From Oscillospiraceae bacterium (lineage in GTDB: Bacteria > Bacillota > Clostridia > Oscillospirales > Ruminococcaceae): DNA of 11,033 nt. The notes under the pieces were generated by a model, which had not been told where the DNA came from, did no database searches, and saw only the letters and a list, made by a program, of their open reading frames with translations. This document shows, in pieces, positions 1 through 5,663 of this stretch. A program made the translations under genes and the position numbers. The DNA lies in the NCBI GenBank assembly GCA_017848155.1, contig JAGAKC010000265.1, forward strand, positions 1 through 11,033, written 5' to 3'. Each line of letters starts with the position of its first letter. Position 1 is the first letter of the stretch.

Positions 1-216
1 ACCAAGCCATTTGTAAGAGGTCAGATTTTGGTGGTTAACTGGCTTATCTGCCCGAAGGGAGCGCCTGTGGCGGTGTCCAAGACGGACAATGTGAAGATCA
101 TCACGCCTGAGCTGAACCAGTTTGCGGATGCGTGGGACGTGGACTACAGGAAGTACCACGATCTTTTCGTGCCCGAGAACAAGCGAGCTGCCATCGCAGT
201 GTCCATCGCAGAGTAA
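1..216 (+). CDS. Probable phage major capsid protein, C-terminal fragment
   Basis: The reading frame is open from the first base of the window and ends at TAA 214-216, so this is the last 71 residues of a gene that begins upstream. The visible part contains a hydrophobic strand (ILVVNWLICPKGAPVAV), then VSKTDNVKIITPELNQFADA, and ends in YRKYHDLFVPENKRAAIAVS. A terminal strand followed by a Tyr/His-rich 'YHDLFVPENK' segment resembles the C-terminus of major head proteins of Firmicute siphophages. Position supports this: the next two genes look like head-tail connector and head-closure proteins, which normally follow the capsid gene. The N-terminal arm, protease or scaffold signals and any portal gene are outside the window. 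The capsid call is family resemblance plus gene order; another head protein is possible. Confidence 0.6.
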   Translation, partial: TKPFVRGQILVVNWLICPKGAPVAVSKTDNVKIITPELNQFADAWDVDYRKYHDLFVPENKRAAIAVSIAE

Positions 217-231
217 GCTTTTGCGGCGCAG

Positions 232-263
232 TGCGGTCTGTCACATGGCAGACCGCATCTTTA
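232..263 (+). terminator. Hairpin after the capsid gene, possible attenuator
   Basis: A perfect 9-bp stem (TGCGGTCTG at 232-240 with CAGACCGCA at 249-257) closes an 8-base loop. It is followed by TCTTTAC, a poor U-tract. It lies in the 67-bp gap between the capsid stop and the next start. A weak terminator here would give more capsid mRNA than downstream mRNA, and a stem at an mRNA 3' end could also protect it. The structure is seen; the role is inferred. Confidence 0.45.
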
Positions 264-283
264 CAGCGCAGAAAGGAGTTTCT

Positions 284-664
284 ATGATCATTACCGCAGA
301 TGAATTCCGTGAGATGGGCTTTTCCGCTGATGATGATGCGCTGCTGGACAGCTGCCTTAAGCGTGCGGAGTACACCCTCATGGGACTTACCGAGGGCAGG
401 CTCACCGCAGCCCTTACCGCAGGCGGCTTTGCCGCAGAGTACGTGAAGCAGGCAGCCGCTTTCCAGACAGCTAAGCTCCTCCGTGAGGAACAGCGTGCGG
501 CGATCGGCTCGTCCGAGCGTGTGTCGGTGGGTGATTTCTCCTACTCCTCCTCGTCCGAGGCCGCAGCCGACAGCGGCGATACCGTCTTTGACATGAGCAT
601 GCAGGCGGTGCGTCTGCTTAAAGCCGCAGGCTGCCTTTTCGGCGGCAGGGAGGTGTCAGGATGA
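284..664 (+). CDS. Phage head-tail connector protein (gp6/gp15-like)
   Basis: This 126-aa protein probably forms the adaptor ring that joins the portal vertex of the head to the neck, as HK97 gp6 and SPP1 gp15 do. The start at 284 is chosen because GAAAGGAG (271-278) lies just upstream; a longer frame beginning at 122 would overlap the capsid gene. The N-terminus (ITADEFREMGFSADDDALL) and the helices up to about residue 70 fit the family, which has a helical bundle. The loop ERVSVGDFSYSSSSEAAA (78-95) matches the Gly-Asp-Phe/Tyr-Ser stretch usual in these connectors, and a last helix (VFDMSMQAVRLLKAAGC) follows. The stop overlaps the next start as ATGA, implying translational coupling. The call rests on family resemblance and position; sequence divergence in this family is high. 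Confidence 0.62.
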   Translation: MIITADEFREMGFSADDDALLDSCLKRAEYTLMGLTEGRLTAALTAGGFAAEYVKQAAAFQTAKLLREEQRAAIGSSERVSVGDFSYSSSSEAAADSGDTVFDMSMQAVRLLKAAGCLFGGREVSG

Positions 665-984
665 CCGTCATGCCTATCCCGAAGGCGCTGCTTTCCGACT
701 CGGTGACGCTTCTCGTCCCCGACGGCGACGGCTTCAGCTCCGCCGATATCTCGGCTGTCCGTGTGCAGTATTCCTCCGCCGTGCGTGAATACTCCGCAGT
801 CGTTATGCGTGACGAATCGGAGATCACCGTTTACTACGACCTTGTGAACTCCCGTCCCGTGGGCGTTTCCTTTGCGGCAGGCATGCTGCTGCTCCACGAG
901 GGCAGGCGCTATGAGATACTTTCTGCGGAGCGCTTCGATGCGTTCTCGCCGCATCATATCCGCATTAAGGCCAGACTTGTGTAG
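661..984 (+). CDS. Minor capsid / head-closure protein (Minor_capsid_1-like)
   Basis: This is a 107-aa protein beginning MTVMPIPKALLSDSVTL. The 'PIPKALL..SVTL' opening, followed by beta-rich sequence and a charged C-terminal stretch (YEILSAERFDAFSPHHIRI), resembles the small Firmicute phage family called minor capsid protein (Minor_capsid_1). Members sit immediately after the connector gene and are thought to close the head or act as a stopper, like SPP1 gp16. The ATG overlaps the upstream TGA by four bases (ATGA), and GGGAGGTG just upstream provides a ribosome binding site. The length is usual for the family. The exact molecular role is inferred from gene order. Confidence 0.6.
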   Translation: MTVMPIPKALLSDSVTLLVPDGDGFSSADISAVRVQYSSAVREYSAVVMRDESEITVYYDLVNSRPVGVSFAAGMLLLHEGRRYEILSAERFDAFSPHHIRIKARLV

Positions 985-998
985 CAAAAGGAGGAGCC

Positions 999-1148
999 AT
1001 GGCTGAACAGGACAGAAAGACCGCTATAAGTTCCGCACCGCCGCTTTCCGACAAGGAGCAGGCTTACCGCATGGCTAAGCTGCTTCGGGCAGGCGAGCGT
1101 GAGCTTATGCGGCAGCTCAACACGAAAAAGACGAAACGAGTGCGCTGA
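999..1148 (+). CDS. Small basic protein in the phage structural operon
   Basis: This is a 49-aa open frame starting at ATG 999, with a strong ribosome binding site (AAGGAGG, 988-994) four bases upstream and a TGA stop at 1146-1148. It reads MAEQDRKTAISSAPPLSDKE and then a predicted amphipathic helix rich in Arg and Lys, ending in KTKRVR. There is no signal peptide or membrane segment. The ribosome binding site, the fit between the flanking genes (14 bp after one, 17 bp before the next) and the shared strand argue that it is real. I do not recognise a family. In a normal siphophage this position would hold a second minor capsid, tail-terminator or tail-tube gene, all much larger, so it may mark the site of a lost block or be a small accessory protein. 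Confidence 0.6.
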   Translation: MAEQDRKTAISSAPPLSDKEQAYRMAKLLRAGERELMRQLNTKKTKRVR

Positions 1149-1165
1149 TAAAACGGAGGTGCATC

Positions 1166-1513
1166 ATGACCATCTATATCAACGGCACGGCTTTTGACAA
1201 GGTGACCGCCCTTTCCGCCGACAGGGAGACCCGCCGCACCGAGATAAACTACAACACACGGGGCGATATGCTCATCGACCTTGTGAACAGAAAATACAGG
1301 CTGACCGCCGTTTTCGGTCTGCTGACAGCAGACGAGCTGAAAGCACTGCGGCAGCTAACCGCAGAGATATTCGTCACGGTGAAGTTTCCCTCTCCCGAGG
1401 GCGAGCTTACCGAGGCGGTATTTCATATCAAAAATGAGCCTGCCCCTTTCGCCACCGTTGTAAACGGCGTTGTGATGTACGGCGGCACAGAGCTCATCAT
1501 GCTTGAAAGATGA
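1166..1513 (+). CDS. Phage tail-associated protein, 115 aa, function unknown
   Basis: This 115-aa protein has a good ribosome binding site (CGGAGGTG, 1154-1161) just before ATG 1166. It starts MTIYINGTAFDKVTALSADR, a short beta strand and a turn, and is largely beta-strand in character, with one helix (LTADELKALRQLTAE). It ends VNGVVMYGGTELIMLER. There is no signal peptide or membrane segment. It directly precedes the hub-like gene, whose ribosome binding site overlaps its stop codon, so the two are likely made together. A small beta-rich protein before the hub gene could be a distal-tail-like or tail-tube-like component, but I see no diagnostic motif, so the role is inferred from position only. 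Confidence 0.5.
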   Translation: MTIYINGTAFDKVTALSADRETRRTEINYNTRGDMLIDLVNRKYRLTAVFGLLTADELKALRQLTAEIFVTVKFPSPEGELTEAVFHIKNEPAPFATVVNGVVMYGGTELIMLER

Positions 1514-1524
1514 GGTGACACGCT

Positions 1525-3030
1525 ATGGTACAGGTCTCCGACCGCTTCAGGAGCCTTGCGCTTCAGAATGGCCGCAGGGTATACGCTAAGGTAGTCGTCG
1601 GCGATGAGGTGTTTCTTGACGACCGGCTGATGGAATTCACGCTGGATGATGTGACTCACCCCGACTGGTACACCGTGGGCACCACCTGCGCAAACCGCTT
1701 TCATTTCGTGGCACGCTGCGATAATGAGCTTCCCTCGGGCGCAGAGCTTCGTCCCTACGTCAGCTTTGACGGCGAGGAATGGTGTCCGCTGGGCGTTTTC
1801 TTCATCTCCCGGCGCTATGTCCGCAGGGGCGTGGTCAGCGTCACCGCCTACGACAGGATGTACAGCCTTGACATGGAATACCGCTATACAGGCTCTCTCC
1901 CCACCGATTCGGCGGAGCTTATGAAAGACATCTGCGCCGCCGCAGGTCTTGATGCGGTATCCTACGGCAACAGCTATCCCGTGGAGCGTATCCCCGACTG
2001 CGTCACGGTGCGTGATATGATAGGCTACATCGCAGCGCTCGACCGTGCGTGTGCGAAATTCGACCGTGAGGGCAGGCTCACTCTGCGGCACGGCTCGGCT
2101 GTGGACTACTATATCTCGGACTACAACTGCATGGACATCAGACGTGACCTCACACGAAGCTACTACACCGCCATCTCCGCCGATACGGGCACAGAGGTGC
2201 TTACCGCAGGAAGCGGCTCGGAGCTTACCACGATGGAGCTTTATGACCCCCTCATGACGCAGGATATCCTTGACGATATGCTGCCCCTCGTGTCGGCATT
2301 TTCGTTCTACGGTGCGGAGATAGTCATGCAGGGTCTGCCGTATCTCGAATCGGGCGAGGCGCTCTACATCATCGACGGCAAGGAGATATATCCCATCATC
2401 GTCGGCGAGATAGAGCTTTCCTACAACGGCGGACTTACGGCACGGATAAGCTCACGCAACAAGACCCACATCGACGCCATCGTGCACGAGGACGACCTTG
2501 AAAACGAGCTGGACAGGCTGGAAGCGCTGATATCAGCGCTGTCCATGAAGTATGTGAATACGGAGCAGCTGCGCATCACACCTGACCCCGTGGTCATCGC
2601 AGACTTCACCTTCAAAGCCGCAGGCGGAGCTTTTTCGGAGCTGCACCTGAATACGGGACTTTCGCAGAGCACCGCCGATTTCGTGGTGTTCAGGGTGTAT
2701 GTGAACGGAAACGAGTGCGACCGCTCGGTGGCGCATACTCCCGACCCTGTCAGCAGGTGTCTTGTGTCGGTGTACCAGCTGGAGCAGGGACTTCCCGAGG
2801 GCGAAAACCGCATCCATGTCACGGCGCAGACAGGCAGCGGCGAAGCGTATATCCTGCCGAAGGCGCTGCTTGCGGGGCTTGTGGTGCACGGCGGTATCTC
2901 CGCACAGACGGGCGACAGCCGTGACAGGCTGGTGCTTACGGACAAGGCTGACCCCGTCTGCGCAGTGCCGCCGCAGCTCCTGACAGCTGACGCTTACGAT
3001 GAACTTTACACCGAAACGGAGGAATCATAA
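1525..3030 (+). CDS. Phage tail hub / minor structural protein (Tal-like)
   Basis: This 501-aa protein probably sits at the tail tip or baseplate hub. Residues about 30-120 carry features shared by many Firmicute phage minor structural proteins: a Cys/Phe-rich strand (CANRFHFVARCDNELPSGAE), 'CPLGVFFIS' and then 'VSVTAYDRMYSLDMEY'. The 'AYDRMYSL' block is especially typical. Residues about 125-310 continue in gp27-like hub fashion (AELMKDICAAAGL, then YIAALDRACAKFDREGRL). A short coiled coil (DDLENELDRLEALISALS, 323-340) would trimerise it and separates the hub from a C-terminal beta-rich, possibly carbohydrate-facing domain (350-500). No peptidase motif was seen. The ribosome binding site overlaps the previous stop, and the stop TAA overlaps the next ATG (TAATG), suggesting coupled translation with the fibre gene. 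Confidence 0.62.
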   Translation: MVQVSDRFRSLALQNGRRVYAKVVVGDEVFLDDRLMEFTLDDVTHPDWYTVGTTCANRFHFVARCDNELPSGAELRPYVSFDGEEWCPLGVFFISRRYVRRGVVSVTAYDRMYSLDMEYRYTGSLPTDSAELMKDICAAAGLDAVSYGNSYPVERIPDCVTVRDMIGYIAALDRACAKFDREGRLTLRHGSAVDYYISDYNCMDIRRDLTRSYYTAISADTGTEVLTAGSGSELTTMELYDPLMTQDILDDMLPLVSAFSFYGAEIVMQGLPYLESGEALYIIDGKEIYPIIVGEIELSYNGGLTARISSRNKTHIDAIVHEDDLENELDRLEALISALSMKYVNTEQLRITPDPVVIADFTFKAAGGAFSELHLNTGLSQSTADFVVFRVYVNGNECDRSVAHTPDPVSRCLVSVYQLEQGLPEGENRIHVTAQTGSGEAYILPKALLAGLVVHGGISAQTGDSRDRLVLTDKADPVCAVPPQLLTADAYDELYTETEES

Positions 3031-4358
3031 TGAAAGGTACAGCTACCCTCATCCTCACCGACGCCGCAACAGGCGAGGTGGTAAGCAGCGTCGTGGAGCA
3101 CAATCTCGTCACCGACGCACTCAATAATATATTCAATCCCTGTCCCTATGCCATGCTCCACAGGTTTGACGGCTCGGCGCTGTTCGGCGCTGCGCTTCCC
3201 ATGTGGAAAGAGCTTCTCTCGGGCGTGATGCTTCTCGGGAACAGTGTAACGGAGAACAAAAACAGCATCTTTCTCGGCTCGGACACAGTTCCCATCGCCA
3301 CGGCAGGCTCGCCCTATTCGGGCACCAACATCTACCGTGGAACGCTGAACGAGAACGAGAGCGGCGAGCTTCCTAACGGCTACCGCTTCACCTGGGATTT
3401 CGGCACGGACAAGGCAAACGGCACTATCCGCTGCGTTGCGCTGACAAGTAGGATGTTCGGTGACGCAGGCTTTCACTCGGACGGAGAAACTGACGGCAGC
3501 TTCATGATGGACCCCTGCCACATCGGCACTACGGGCATCGACCCGACTGTATGGTTTGAATATGGCTGCGGTCAGTATCTCGGCACCTTTGAAAGCGGCG
3601 TGCACCTCTACGCAGAGCTTGACGGCAACGGGGCGCTGGTATTCCGCACCTACCGCAGCATCGACCCGTCAGCGCTTATGATAAACGACAGCGTGGGTCT
3701 TTCGGCGGTGTCGGAGCCTGTTTCGGAAAGGCGTGTGACGCTGCCGTTTGCGGTGAAGTATGACGACCGCTATTTCCTCGATACCGACACGATGGTGATG
3801 TATTATTTCGGCGAGGCTGTCATGCACTCCGACACGGGCACCATGGACATCACCTACACGGGCATCAGCCTTGACAGCTTTTCCGTCGTGGAAACGAAAA
3901 CGCTCACTATCCCCAAATACTGCGGCAACTACTATATCGGGGCAGTCTGGAAGGGGCATGTGTATTTTCTTACTCCCGACGGTCTGTCGGAATTTACGGC
4001 GGACGGCACTCTTGTAAAGGACCATGCTGCGCCGTATGGTCAGGGCACGCTGCTGTTCCTGCATGAGGGCTGTCTTATGTCCCAGTCACCCACGGGCGAT
4101 ATCTACTGCTACTCCCACGGCGATACGCCCACAAGAACGCATTTCGGACGTAACTGCTTCACCTGCGTGAATGTCGACCTGAAAGCGCCCTATACAGCCT
4201 TTACCCGTCGCCGCCGCCATCAGCAGGGCGAGGCTTCCGTGAAGTGCGAGGCTGCCGCTGCCATTGCGCCATACATGGCAACGGTGAACGACCTTTCACA
4301 GCCGCTTACAAAGACCTCTGCGCATACCCTCAAGGTGGTGTACGAGATAACCAATTAA
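3030..4358 (+). CDS. Phage tail fibre / receptor-binding-like protein
   Basis: This 442-aa protein is the last gene of the structural operon and starts on the overlapping TAATG of the hub gene. The N-terminus (MKGTATLILTDAATGEVVSS) looks like the attachment module of tail-end proteins in gut Clostridia phages. The middle (about 130-390) is beta-rich with repeated aromatic strands such as FAVKYDDRYFLDTDTMVMYY and YYIGAVWKGHVYFLT, as in propeller-like or fibre domains that bind cell-surface glycans. A basic patch RRRR (393-396) leads to a C-terminal 'MATVNDLSQPLTKTSAHTLK' segment, also common at the end of such proteins. No catalytic motif was identified. A strong hairpin follows. Function as host recognition is inferred from position and architecture; it could instead be a capsid decoration or other structural protein. 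Confidence 0.5.
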   Translation: MKGTATLILTDAATGEVVSSVVEHNLVTDALNNIFNPCPYAMLHRFDGSALFGAALPMWKELLSGVMLLGNSVTENKNSIFLGSDTVPIATAGSPYSGTNIYRGTLNENESGELPNGYRFTWDFGTDKANGTIRCVALTSRMFGDAGFHSDGETDGSFMMDPCHIGTTGIDPTVWFEYGCGQYLGTFESGVHLYAELDGNGALVFRTYRSIDPSALMINDSVGLSAVSEPVSERRVTLPFAVKYDDRYFLDTDTMVMYYFGEAVMHSDTGTMDITYTGISLDSFSVVETKTLTIPKYCGNYYIGAVWKGHVYFLTPDGLSEFTADGTLVKDHAAPYGQGTLLFLHEGCLMSQSPTGDIYCYSHGDTPTRTHFGRNCFTCVNVDLKAPYTAFTRRRRHQQGEASVKCEAAAAIAPYMATVNDLSQPLTKTSAHTLKVVYEITN

Positions 4359-4363
4359 TATAT

Positions 4364-4407
4364 AATGCCGCATGGTTTCTGAACGAGAGCCATGCGGCAT
4401 TTCTGTC
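4364..4407 (+). terminator. Intrinsic terminator of the phage structural operon
   Basis: A perfect 12-bp stem, AATGCCGCATGG (4364-4375) with CCATGCGGCATT (4390-4401), encloses a 14-base loop and is followed by TCTGT. It starts six bases after the stop of the fibre-like gene. The U-tract is short, but the stem is very stable. Confidence 0.7.
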
Positions 4408-4454
4408 ATAATTTGCTTTTGTGAGGTCGGAATAATAGACCGTCTGCGGCACAA

Positions 4455-4460
4455 TATAAT
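4455..4460 (+). promoter_or_regulatory. Candidate -10 box for the Cys-rich small gene
   Basis: A perfect TATAAT lies 31 bp before ATG 4491, after the operon terminator. No good TTGACA-like box is found at 16-18 bp upstream, so it is a weak candidate. Without it the small gene would need read-through from the phage operon. Confidence 0.3.
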
Positions 4461-4490
4461 TTTCGGATATCATCGTATCGGGGGGATAGA

Positions 4491-4619
4491 ATGAATTTCA
4501 TACTCTGTGCCGAGTGCTGTCGCTGGCAGCAGGACGGACTATGCACGCTTGACGATATATCACGGGTGACCTCGTCCTGCTGCGGCTGTCCGCATTTCGA
4601 GCCGCCTGCTGACCGATGA
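4491..4619 (+). CDS. Small cysteine-rich protein, possible metal binder
   Basis: This 42-aa protein contains seven cysteines at residues 6, 9, 10, 18, 30, 31 and 33. The pattern is CxxCC near the start, CTLDDIS in the middle and CCGCPHFEPP near the end. It has the general look of small Clostridia proteins such as the DUF1540 group (Cys clusters around a short C-T-L-D/I-x-I core), which are thought to bind metal, but I cannot assign it firmly. There is no signal peptide. A G-rich ribosome binding site (GGGGGGA, 4480-4486) lies four bases before ATG 4491. It follows the phage terminator and converges on the DUF11 gene with six bases between the stop codons. Gene reality is supported by the ribosome binding site and the ordered cysteines. 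Confidence 0.55.
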   Translation: MNFILCAECCRWQQDGLCTLDDISRVTSSCCGCPHFEPPADR

Positions 4620-4625
4620 GCCATA

Positions 4626-5480
4626 TCAGACCGTACCTCTGACACGGATGGTGACTATTCCGGGCTGGGTGATGAAAGCGCCTGTTTCGGGGTCCTGGGT
4701 GAAGGTCGCAGCAGGTACTGTGAGCTGCCCGGGGACAGTCGCAAATACGCCTGTAGCTTCGTCATAGGTGTAGTTTGCAGGCTCTGTCCATACCGTGCCG
4801 TCAACGGTGACTGCAAGACCCTGAAGCACGGGGTCGAAGGTATCTGTCACAGCTGCGTTGTCCGCTGCGGTGACAGGCAGGCTGCCCGTATTCTGGATGA
4901 TGAACGTATAGGTCAGCTCGCCGTTTTCCGTCACAGTTTCGGGGGACAGCGACTTTGTGATGGTGAGCGACGGCGCAGCCTCGGCGGTGATGGTCTCGGT
5001 GACGGTGAGGGGAGTTGTAAGTCCGCCGCCGCTTATCACTGCGGTATTCACTACCTGACCGCCCTCAGTGGGGGGAGCAAAGCCGTTTACACGTGCCTGA
5101 TAAGCGATGATGGCGCTGCCGTTTGCGGGGACGGTGATGCCGCTTATCGTGAGGGGAGGACCTGCGGTCACCGCAGGGGCAGCCACAAGGTCGCCGTTTA
5201 CATAGTACCTGACGCTTCCGTCAACATAGGTCAGCGGAGTCACGCTGCCCGTCCCGAAGGGATAAGCGCCGAGGTCGTCTGTCACGGTAAGTCCCGTGAA
5301 GGGCACTGCGCCCGAGTTTACTATGCTCACAAGATAGGTCACTGTGTCGCCCACGGTGTAGCGGTCGACTACAGCGGTCTTTGCGGCGGACAGCACTTCC
5401 ACTATCTCGCCCGATACGATATTTGAATTGGTGACGGTGTCGTTGTAGGACAGCGTCGCCTGATTATAGAATACAGCCAT
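4626..5480 (-). CDS. DUF11 repeat protein without signal peptide
   Basis: This 284-aa protein starts MAVFYNQATLSYNDTVTNSN and has two DUF11-type immunoglobulin-like modules. The first spans about 30-165 (AAKTAVVDRYTVGDTVTYLV, then VNSGAVPFTGLTVTDDLG) and the second about 170-284 (SLTITKSLSPETVTENGELT, then IIQNTGSLPVTAADNAAVTD). Each repeats the 'T.KS/T...V..G....Y...I.N.G..P.T...VTD' pattern. DUF11 is usual in secreted or wall-anchored proteins, yet this one has no signal peptide, no LPXTG motif and no membrane segment. Similar stand-alone proteins occur in gut Clostridia, with unknown function. AAAAGGAG about six bases upstream supports ATG 5478-5480. The leader contains a small hairpin (5506-5518). 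No convincing -35/-10 pair was found upstream. Confidence 0.8.
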   Translation of the reverse strand: MAVFYNQATLSYNDTVTNSNIVSGEIVEVLSAAKTAVVDRYTVGDTVTYLVSIVNSGAVPFTGLTVTDDLGAYPFGTGSVTPLTYVDGSVRYYVNGDLVAAPAVTAGPPLTISGITVPANGSAIIAYQARVNGFAPPTEGGQVVNTAVISGGGLTTPLTVTETITAEAAPSLTITKSLSPETVTENGELTYTFIIQNTGSLPVTAADNAAVTDTFDPVLQGLAVTVDGTVWTEPANYTYDEATGVFATVPGQLTVPAATFTQDPETGAFITQPGIVTIRVRGTV

Positions 5481-5505
5481 GATGTTCTCCTTTTCAGTTT
5501 TTTTC

Positions 5506-5518
5506 GGAGCGAAGCTCC
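5506..5518 (-). other. Small hairpin in the DUF11 gene leader
   Basis: GGAGC (5506-5510) and GCTCC (5514-5518) form a 5-bp stem with a 3-base loop, 25 bp before the DUF11 start codon. On the minus strand the stem repeats ribosome-binding-site-like GGAG sequence and is followed by A-rich sequence; on the plus strand TTTATATT follows. It may be a leader hairpin or a very weak terminator. Confidence 0.25.
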
Positions 5519-5602
5519 TTTATATTCTATGCGGCACAGCTTATAAGCGTGACGACCCTGCCACCGTGTCGTTTTTGTCCTGTTTCGATGGCGGTTTTGT
5601 GG

Positions 5603-5631
5603 TTGCTTATACGGGGCGGCTGTGCTATACT
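5603..5631 (+). promoter_or_regulatory. Sigma-70-type promoter of the GH43 gene
   Basis: A -35 box TTGCTT (5603-5608) and a -10 box TATACT (5626-5631) are separated by exactly 17 bp. The -10 box ends 32 bp before the GH43 start codon, leaving a short A/T-rich leader with the ribosome binding site GAGGTG (5653-5658). No clear operator repeat overlaps it. Confidence 0.7.
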
Positions 5632-5663
5632 GGTAGTGTAAAATAAAATTATGAGGTGACATC

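Noticed and set aside
122-283. Upstream extension of the connector gene to an ATG at 122
   Set aside because: It would overlap the capsid gene in another frame and encodes low-quality sequence; the ATG at 284 has a good ribosome binding site and the family-like N-terminus.
1423-2091. 222-codon minus-strand frame opposite the hub gene
   Set aside because: It is the antisense shadow of coding sequence, with no start signal and no family resemblance; similar shadows occur under the other genes.
4406-4645. 79-codon minus-strand frame opposite the Cys-rich gene
   Set aside because: It overlaps the end of the DUF11 gene and the Cys-rich gene, and has no ribosome binding site or known motif.
5519-5660. 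Promoter for the DUF11 gene on the minus strand
   Set aside because: TAGAAT and TATAAA are present as possible -10 boxes, but no matching -35 box was found at the right spacing, so no site was annotated.
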